Shown here in pieces: positions 55,990-64,000 of a stretch of DNA of 64,000 bases; position 1 is the first letter of the stretch, and each line of letters opens with the position of its first letter. Both the position numbers and the translations under genes were made by a program. Origin of the DNA: Epinephelus fuscoguttatus (lineage: Eukaryota; Chordata; Actinopteri; Perciformes; Serranidae); contig NC_064753.1 in the NCBI RefSeq assembly GCF_011397635.1, forward strand, positions 28,048,322-28,112,321. Reading direction: 5' to 3'. Below the pieces are notes generated by a model. That model worked only from the letters and a program-made list of their open reading frames with translations, was not told where the DNA came from and did no database searches.

Positions 55990-58700
55990 GTTTTAAGCCC
56001 TGGATTTAAAACAACAGAGAGTTTGAACAGACCTCAAGTTTTCTGGGCGTTTGCTCCATATATGGTTTATAAAACCTGACGGCTGCTTCTCCATGTTTAG
56101 TTTTGACTCTGGCTGACAAGCTGAGAGGTCTGGACGGTTCAAGATGTAACAGCAGATCAGAAATGTACCGTGACCCTGAACCATTTAGTGCCTCACAAAC
56201 CAACAGTAGTATTTTAGAATCAGTTATTTGACAAAAGGGAAGCCAGTGTAAAGATGTAAGAGCTGGAGTGAATTTAACCACTCTTGGTCTTGGTGTTCTG
56301 AATCAACTGCTGCTGTTTTCTATTGACTTTTGTAAAGACAGCATTGCAGTGGAGTCAAGTGAAGATAAATGCATGGACAAGTTTTTCTAAATCCTACTGA
56401 GATATAAGTCCTTTAACTCTTCATAGTTTGTTTAGGTTGATTTTCTAATTGTTTTAATGTGCATGTAAAGATCTTGTAACATTCTGGATTGTGTTATATT
56501 TTGTGTTTTATTTTGAAGTACTAACCTCTTGTGTCATTGCAGTTTCCTGTGTTATCCTGCCATTTATCAACCATACCTGCTGCCAATTACTCACCTGCCA
56601 CTGACTATCCTCTTAACCATCCCTATGTATATATATACCAACCAGCTCCTCATGTCAGATCGTCTTTGTTCCTTTGTGTCATAGCATTATAGCAATCTCT
56701 GTGTTTGGTTCCCGGGATTTTTTTTTTACTTGACCTGTTTTGGATTTAAGGATGTTTTGCCGACTCCCTGTCTATTTTGTTAGCTTTTTAAGACTCCTTG
56801 TTTGTGTATTACCTTTTTGGACTGAAGTGAAGACTGTGCTTTTTTAAAACCCTACTCCGCCTCCTGTGTGTTCTCTGAATTTGAGACTGAGTTTTTACCA
56901 GAGTTATTACAAATTTAGGCCTGAGTCCAACACTCCACCAAGATTTCTGGCTGGGTTTGTGGTCTCTAACGGTAGGTGAACACAAACTTTTAATCATTCT
57001 TTTTTGGGTGCAAAGACAATCACTTCTATGTAGCTGGTGGAAATTTGGTCTTGTATAGGACCATACACACTTGGTGATATTGTTACATAATTATAGTGAG
57101 ATACTTTGTTGTTTTCCTCTATACAATATCAGGGGCATGTAGATTTGCAGAAGAGGCCGAGAATGGAGCCCTGGGGAACTCCACGTGTCATTTTTGCATG
57201 CACATATGTGTAATTGCCCATTAACAAAAAGTAGTCCCTGTCGTATTAGGATTCAAATCAGTGTAGCCCAGTGCCAGAAAGTCCACCCACTTTCCCAGTC
57301 TATAATTTAGGCCTACATCGTATGCAGCGCTGAGATCTAGTCCTGAAACTTTACCACTTTCTATGTTTCAGTAGATGATTTTCAGGATCTTAAAGGTCCA
57401 GTTTGTGGAATTTAGGGGCATTTATTTGCAAAAAATGTGTATAATATTTATAACTATGTTTTCATTCTTTTATAATCACCTGAAAATAAGGGCCTTCGTG
57501 TTTTCGTTACCTTAGAATGAGTTGGTCTGCTCCCACAGAGTCTGCCATGTTGTTTCTACAGTTGCCCAGAACAGACGAATCAGAGAGTGGTTCTAAATAA
57601 GGCCATTTGCATTTTCATGTTGGCCACTGTAGTTGCCTAAATGCTTGTCACATGGGAGAAGTTAGTTCTGCAACACTTGATGCAACAATGTCCCACACAC
57701 TAGACCTTTAAAAGAGCAGTCTGTTTGGCCTAGTTCACTGCTGACTGGAAAACATTAAAACAATTATTTAGGGCCAAGAGGGTGTTATGCTGTTGAAAAC
57801 AGCCTTTGATTTTTCTTAAAAGTGAAAGGTTTGATATGGGCCTGTAATTGTTGTCCAGATTATTCTCTTTAAGAGTGGCTTAATAAGTGCAGTTTTTGGG
57901 GCCTGCGGCAAACAGTGTGAGCGTAGACAAGTGTTGACTCTGTAGAAGATCTGATGCCACAAAGTTAAAAACATTTCTGAAAAAGCCTGTTGGTGGAATA
58001 TCAAGGCAGCAAGAGGATGATTTCAGATGTTGCACAGTTTACTCCAAGGTTTTGTAGCTGAAGGGATTGGTGTCATGCAAATTAAACTAGCTTTAAAAGT
58101 ATAAGAGGACAAACTCTATACTTGGTATGGAGTAACTGACAGCCTGTCTAATTTTCTGATTTTGTCAGTAAAGAATGAGGCAAATCCAGTGCATATGTAT
58201 AAAAGTTAAGGGGCTACTGACACAGAAGGGTTTGTTCTCCTGTCAACAGTTGTAAATGAGTAAGATGTATAATTACTGCTTTTGGCAATGATATGAGAAA
58301 AAAAGGACTACCTTTAATTTCTCAGTTCACAATTAAAAAGCCAAAGTCTCTACAAATATCACAACACTTGCATTCAGCTGTTCTACTCTCTCTTGTATTC
58401 AAATTTACCAGCATGGCATTTCTCCATGGTGCTTAATTCCTACCAGAGACCACCTTTGTCTTAGTGGGGGTGATGGCATCAATAACATTTTGAATTTTAG
58501 AGCTGAAATTATCTCCAAGATCACTGAGCGAGACTCAAGCAAAGGGCGGGTGTGCAAGAGAAAGCCTGAATGAATAATTCACTTGTGTTTTCAGTGATAC
58601 ACTGAAACTCTGATTGAACATTTGTGTGCACAGCAGTACTCATCTCAAAGAAAACATGGGAAGGATCAGAGAGAGGGAAACATTAGTCACCATAACCAAT
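55990..58700 (-). mobile_element. Degenerate LINE (reverse transcriptase region)
   Basis: Reading the minus strand from 58.7 down, broken frames give LINE landmarks in the right order. They are ITENTSELFIQAF and DNFSSKIQNVIDAITPTK (about 58.45-58.65), SPFFSHIIAK and TTVDRRTNP (58.25-58.35), then CLPQAPKTALIKPLLK (57.9). Next come RGVPQGSILG, the RT motif with the conserved PQGS (57.15-57.17), and finally SLHWLPFCQITDSKILLLVCEALNG (56.2). Many stops and shifts make it dead. A 314-bp TTAA element has inserted at 57394-57707. L2-like by content; the clade was not assigned. Confidence 0.8.
57394..57707. mobile_element. TTAA-flanked MITE nested in the LINE
   Basis: TTAA at 57390-57393 and 57708-57711 flank an element starting AGGTCCAGTTTGTGG and ending CCCACACACTAGACCT, imperfect terminal inverted repeats. 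This sequence type (AATTTAGGGGCATTTATTTGCA near the left end) is abundant in percomorph genomes. Its insertion postdates the host LINE. Confidence 0.85.
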
Positions 58701-61700
58701 CAGAAGACATTCCAATTACCAAGGGATTCTTGCACAATGGCAACCGAATGGTTTAGCAGTTTAGGCTTGCATGTTATAGTGGAGACTACACATCCTGTAC
58801 AAATTGGTAGTACATTTGATTTACATTTACATACACTGCGTTTGGTGATTAAGTTCTGCAACGGAGGTTTAAAACTGTGAGATCACTATTTGGACCCTAT
58901 TTCCCTGTAAATAATCATCCATGACACTGAATATCTTTTAGATAACACAAAACTATGTTTACCATAAAATACTCCGGTTATTATTCTCTCTCCAGAGCTC
59001 ACACAGGTTCTCACTGTTCTCACTGTAGATAACAAGATCTAAACCAGGATAACTAGATATATGGGTACTCGTATAAAAAAACAGAAATGTTTGTGAATAA
59101 GGACAGAACTGTAACTCAATAAATTGGGCATTACTTACATTGGAAGACCTTCTTTTGTTGCTTTTCGGCCATTTTATTTTTACCCTTTTTCACTGCCTGA
59201 TAGGCCGCAATAATAAAATGTATTTTCAGTCCCTCTCCAGCCTGTACTTAAACATATTTCTGTATTGTGATGTGGTTGTGATGTGGTCTGCTGAAGTGTG
59301 CACCCCAAGCAGACTCTCTGGAAGTCTGCAGAAAGTCCACTTGAGGCCCCTTGTGGACTGGTTGAATTGTGGATTTGGACAGCCTTAAACACTCCCAGAC
59401 TTCCCGGGAATGGGGCCGCAAAGTCAGCGAGTCTGCAAGTGTGGACATTTGGATTCAGCCAGTGACTATGTTTAGTTGCTCCATGTGCTTCCATTGCAGC
59501 TTGTTCTGCTGCTGCCAGTCGCTGCTGGCTCCCTCAATACTGGACCAGTTTCAAAAATTGTCAGTCTCTTTGATCAATTTACAAAGGGAAATAGGGTCCA
59601 GGTTGAAAAATGCAGAAGTTGTCCTTTAAAAGTTACCTAATAAACGATTTAATACACATGATAATCAAATTAGACTCTTTTTTCTCACCTTAAATAAACC
59701 ACCCAACAGTCCCCCTATATATAGAATGGTATGTGAAATAAGGCAGGTAGGACTGCGGGGTGAGTCATGTGGGTTAAGCAGTGTCTGCTTTGAGATGAAA
59801 TGAAAAATGCCACAGCAGTATTGTCTGGGGTAAAAACAGTGCAAAAACTGAATACTGAAAATACTACAGTACTGTGCTGGCATCCACTTTTAGATTAAGT
59901 GAAAAACACCTCCTGCTGGGCTCCTCCAGAACTCCCATGTGGTTCGATAGGAGAGAAATACAAAGGTAGTGAGAAGGTTTCAGAGCAAATGTAATTTAAA
60001 GTAGAAACAGTGCATCCAGGTGTATAAATATATGAGTGATTTCATCAAGGCACAGTGCATTTTAGCTATCATTGCCAAATCATTTATTTCATGATGTATA
60101 GTGTTTCCTGTTCACATCATTGCTCTACACTTGTTTGAATGCATGCTATAGTATACAGTACCTCGCACCAGTCTCTACCATCCGGGTGTTAGTGGTAGCC
60201 TTAGATTCCTAAAGTAATATACCATGGCGTGCTTTGTTACACCCTCAGAAACACTGGCATGCATTTGTGGAATAGAAATGTATTAAAGTTTACTTTCCTG
60301 CCTTAAGGACAAACTATTGTAGGGAATAAATATGAGCAACAACAAAAAACACTATAACAGCAAAATGTAGCACTGTTTGTGGTGCCAAGGCCGTGGTGAT
60401 TGCTGGAGGAAAAATGTTGGGTACAGATGAGGAAAAACATAAAATTCCTCTTCAGCAGGTTACAGGTGATGTAGCACTCCTGTCTACAAAGTCCACTTTA
60501 TTTTCTTGCATGTGGTGCAACTTTTTAAATCACTTCATCTTGAATCACAAAAATTATATTAATGGATGTGATATATGACTCAACTTCATTCATTATTGAT
60601 GCTACACCCAATGGTTATAAAAATGATTGCTAATTGATATTTATTCTTGATGTAGATTAAATAAATACACACAAAGGTGGTCTGACAGCTGCCACTTCTC
60701 CAGAAAGGCTTTTCATATATTTGTTTGGATCTGTGCCGTGTAAATGTTACCTTGATAATGATAATGTATACTGAATCAAGCTGAGCCACTGCTGTGCAAG
60801 CAGAATGTCAGAGTTGGCTCACTAACCCAGTTTTCCTGCTGTGTGAGACGCAGACCTCACTCACTGGTCTGATGGAGAACTACCTGTGGAGGTGCTGCTC
60901 TCCGCAGAGTGGGTCAATAGTTCATACTTGGGGTTAAAATTTAATTAGTTAACAGTGCTGGTGTTCTCATTTTGTCTCTTTTTTTTATAACTAGCACAAA
61001 ATTTGCCTAAATCGCCTTCAGGCTGTTTCCACCAAGAATCATCACCCAGCCTTTACTGCATATTTTATTTATAAACCTGCAATAACAGACGCTTATGGGT
61101 GCAGCAGAAAGAAGGTATGAACACAACATTGATTCATTACCTTATAAGCTGTTATGGCAAATAGTTGCTTATTTACACATCCAGCAGTGAAAGGGAAACA
61201 TAGCAGATTATTTGGATTCATGTTGTTGGTCATCCAACAAATATAAGTCCAATATTTTCCCTCTGTAAGCTCTGTTTTTTATCTCTACCAACCTGAGCGA
61301 TATATCTGGCTCTCATGGTCCACTTTGTTCACCTGCTAATTGGTAACTGTGTCTGTGTCATTAGAGTGGTATGGATCTTCAGCCTGGTCTCACTCCTTGG
61401 GATGTTGCTTGGGCAGTGTCCCCGGTGTAGTGGCATTGGTGGATGGAACAACAAACACTGCTGGGTCTTTTGTGGGAACACATCGCTGCCTTTCTAGCTG
61501 CATTTGTGCCACTCAAAGCTAGCTGTTTTCAGCAACATCCACAATCTTTTCCTAACCATAACCAGGTTGTTTGTTGCCTAACCTGAGTGCCGACCCTTTC
61601 TTATTGTATGTGTCCATAGGAGCGTTTTTGGATGTGAAGGGTTGCACAGCCTGTTGGGAGTTGACACTTGATTGGCGTGCACTAGTCCTGTGGGTTGTCT

Positions 61701-61815
61701 ACTCCTAGATTTCAAACTGGACCAACATGGCAGCTCATTTGGAAATTTTGGTCATATTTTTAAAAACAGTTCACAAAAAATGTCTCTGAAAACATCTGAA
61801 AAAAGAAATAAGCCG
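58701..61815. other. Intergenic, no gene seen
   Basis: 59.27-59.5 kb is GC-richer (CCAGACTTCCCGGGAATGGGGCCGC) and may be part of a dispersed element. Otherwise only short AT-rich frames. Confidence 0.45.
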
Positions 61816-61817
61816 GT

Positions 61818-62588
61818 CATTTTTCATAACTGCTTATCGCGTTGGGAGTCACGGGGGCGCTGGAGCCTTGCCCAGCTGACATTTGGTGAGGGGCAGGGTA
61901 CATCCTGGACAGGTCACCAGACTATCACAGGGCTGACACACAGAGACAGACAACCATTCACACTCACGACCAATTCAAAGTCACCAATTAACCTAGTCTG
62001 CATGACTCTGGACTGTGGGAGGAAGCCGGAGTACCCACGGAAAACCAAAGCCCCGTTTCCACTGAAGAAGTTCCTGGTACTATTTGGGGGGCAGGAACTT
62101 TACAGGAACGTCCTCTTGCTCGGCCCTCTCAACCGCCGTGTCTCCACTGAGAGGGCGGTGTAGGAGGAAGGTTCCTGTAAAATTACCGGGCTCTGGATGT
62201 GACGTAATCGTTGCGCGACCATTTTGACCGGGGTGACGCAACAAAGAAACAACCAAAGAAGAACGCTTTCTGCTGACGTCACATCCCACCTTGAGCATAT
62301 CCAATCAGCACCAAGTAATCCCCAAGCCCCACCCAGGAGTTTTTCGGGGCCATTCTGAGTACCTACTCCAAGGCAGGGACTTGTTTAGCCCCTGTAAAAG
62401 TTCTGGAACTCTGTCCTTCGGGGGTGGTTCCCGCGGTGGAGACACACACCAACGGCCCCAGCCCCGTAAAATTACCCCGAAGTTCCTGCGGTGGAAACGG
62501 GCCTCAACACTCCCCTACCCCGGATTCGAACCAGGAGCCCTCTTGCTGTGAGGCGACAATGCTAACCACTGTATCACCATGTCGCGGA
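61818..62588 (-). repeat. Dispersed teleost repeat, copy 3, with nested element
   Basis: Same family and orientation as 11.6 kb: GGGTACATCCTGGACAGGTCACCAG, CTGTGGGAGGAAGCCGGAGTACCCACGG. It resumes after the insertion with ACCCCGGATTCGAACCAGGAGCC and GTGAGGCGACAATGCTAACCACTG. A 456-bp element separates the two parts. Confidence 0.8.
62049..62504. mobile_element. Inverted-repeat element nested in copy 3
   Basis: Left end AGCCCCGTTTCCACTGAAGAAGTTCC and right end GGAACTT...CCACCG...CGGGCC in complement form imperfect inverted repeats of about 25 bp; a second short arm pair (AGGAACTTTACAGGAACG and GGTTCCTGTAAAATTACC) lies inside. CAA on both sides (62046-62048 and 62505-62507) is a possible 3-bp target duplication, as in PIF/Harbinger-type elements, though three bases is weak support. 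GC-rich, with no transposase. Confidence 0.75.
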
Positions 62589-64000
62589 AAAATAAGCCAT
62601 GCAGTTGCTAAATCCCTCTTCATTGCAACTCAACAACAGTTTTTCAAGAGTTTTCAGATCCGGCAAGTCGCAGCGGATGCACCATGGAGTAGTCTAGATT
62701 CAACTTTATGCAAATGGGGAGCAGACACCCCATCTCTCGGAACGCAGAATGCATTGCATGGCTGCTTACAAAGACAATGAATAGGAAGCGTGAAAATGAT
62801 TCTGTGGACACGTACATTGACTGCCAACCTCTTCTGCATCCGAATACAACGCAAAGGGCTGCCCCCGTAATCATTTTGGTAACACTGGGACTTCTGCCCA
62901 AACAGCAAATTAGCTCTCTTAGCAAAACAGTGAATAAGCATGTTTCTCAAAATGTCAAACTATTCCTTTAAGTCCTAATTGAGTCTGTGTGTCCTCTGTG
63001 GGGAATACTGTCTCACAGTGAAACACAGGTGGCGTAAAAGACGCCCATCTCAGCACTTTCTTTTTGCCTTTAAGTTTAGATTTATTGTAGGTACCATTGT
63101 TTATCAGAGGATTATGTTCACGTTGCTGACTTCAAATGGAAGGTATATTTCAAAGTGGTGAACACACACACATCCTCATACCTCCAGTCTTTCTTGAAGT
63201 GTTGTTGTTAAGCCCGTATCAACATCACAGTGGCACGGTCTAACTATAAAACACACAAAAACAACATCAGAAGCAGATTAGCAAGGCGTTGTTTGAAATA
63301 AAAACCCTCCAGACTGTTCTCGCTGGTGTTCTGCATCACATATTGATTTTCTCTCAAATGTATTTACAGAGATTGGTGCATTGCTCAGAGCTGAAAATGA
63401 AATTCATGGGAGTCCAGATGGAATAATTGGGGAAAATACAGATCCAGACTGTAATTAGTTGCGATCAGTGTGTTTAACAATTGATTTTCTATCCTCTCTT
63501 GCATTGTAACTGTTTTTTAAGGAATCACCACTAACATTGATAGCCTGACACTTCTAATTTGTCTAACATAAATAATACTGAGTGAACATTGTTAGTATAC
63601 ATATTTAAATTCAGATAATTCCAGTAACTACCATGCAAAAAAAATGTGGTTTGTAAGTTCCAATTTTATACAGTTGTTTGGTGTTTGGCTGGCACTCTCC
63701 TCTTGTTTACACTCCTACACTGAACAAAGCTGAGAGCAGATGCAGCTTGTGTGTGATTCATCATTTGAAGCCCAGAATTTTTGATCATTTGAACATTTAT
63801 GAATTTTAAAGTATACACATTTGATACTCTCAGTGCATTTCCAGCGTAAATAAACACAGCTTCTTCACAAATGACTCGTGGAGCACACCTCACTTAAATA
63901 TTTGTGGCACTTCCTCAAAAACAAAATTTATCAAAATTTCTTAAAGCTCAAAATCTACTCATATAAAGTCTGGGACTTGAAATTGCCAAATGAAAACATG
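62589..64000. other. Intergenic, no gene seen
   Basis: No gene recognised. Frames of 87-98 codons near 62.65-62.95 kb on both strands overlap one another and have no family resemblance. Confidence 0.45.

Overview
The window looks like nuclear DNA of a bony fish, most likely a percomorph teleost. Vertebrate genes are split by GT-AG introns, intergenic DNA is AT-rich, and typical fish repeats are present (TTAA-flanked inverted-repeat elements, hAT elements, tRNA-headed SINEs, L2-like LINE remnants, CA/TG microsatellites). No prokaryotic, organellar or viral signature was seen.

Four loci are recognisable. In order they are rassf10 (4.25-5.59 kb, + strand, single coding exon); a decayed copy of the clock gene bmal1/arntl (about 33.1-36.7 kb, + strand); btbd10 (38.6-46.0 kb, - strand, eight coding exons, 491 codons, fully reconstructed); and a parathyroid hormone gene, pth1-type (48.7-49.4 kb, - strand, TATA box plus three short exons). 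To my knowledge RASSF10-ARNTL-BTBD10-PTH have the same order and orientations on human 11p15. This is therefore a compact fish version of a conserved block in which the clock gene has died while its neighbours survive.

The 1-4 kb and 5.9-33 kb stretches are gene deserts. They hold repeats, a 746-bp DNA transposon carrying a RecQ-like helicase fragment with a 9-bp target duplication, two hAT elements in opposite orientation, a duplicated 0.5-kb unit with tRNA-like promoter boxes, a few unique GC-richer blocks that may be regulatory, and a small CpG-rich block at 25.2-25.4 kb next to a possible minus-strand first exon. The 50-64 kb stretch has no recognisable host gene. It holds a TTAA-flanked foldback element, a degenerate LINE on the minus strand that is itself interrupted by a TTAA element, and another dispersed repeat with a nested inverted-repeat element.

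The genes do not form one pathway. RASSF10 is a coiled-coil Ras-association protein linked to cell-cycle and growth control, BTBD10 is a BTB protein linked to AKT signalling, PTH is a secreted calcium/bone hormone, and BMAL1 is the bHLH-PAS partner of CLOCK. Exon boundaries were set by matching protein families recalled from knowledge to GT/AG sites and reading phase. No alignment or transcript data were available.
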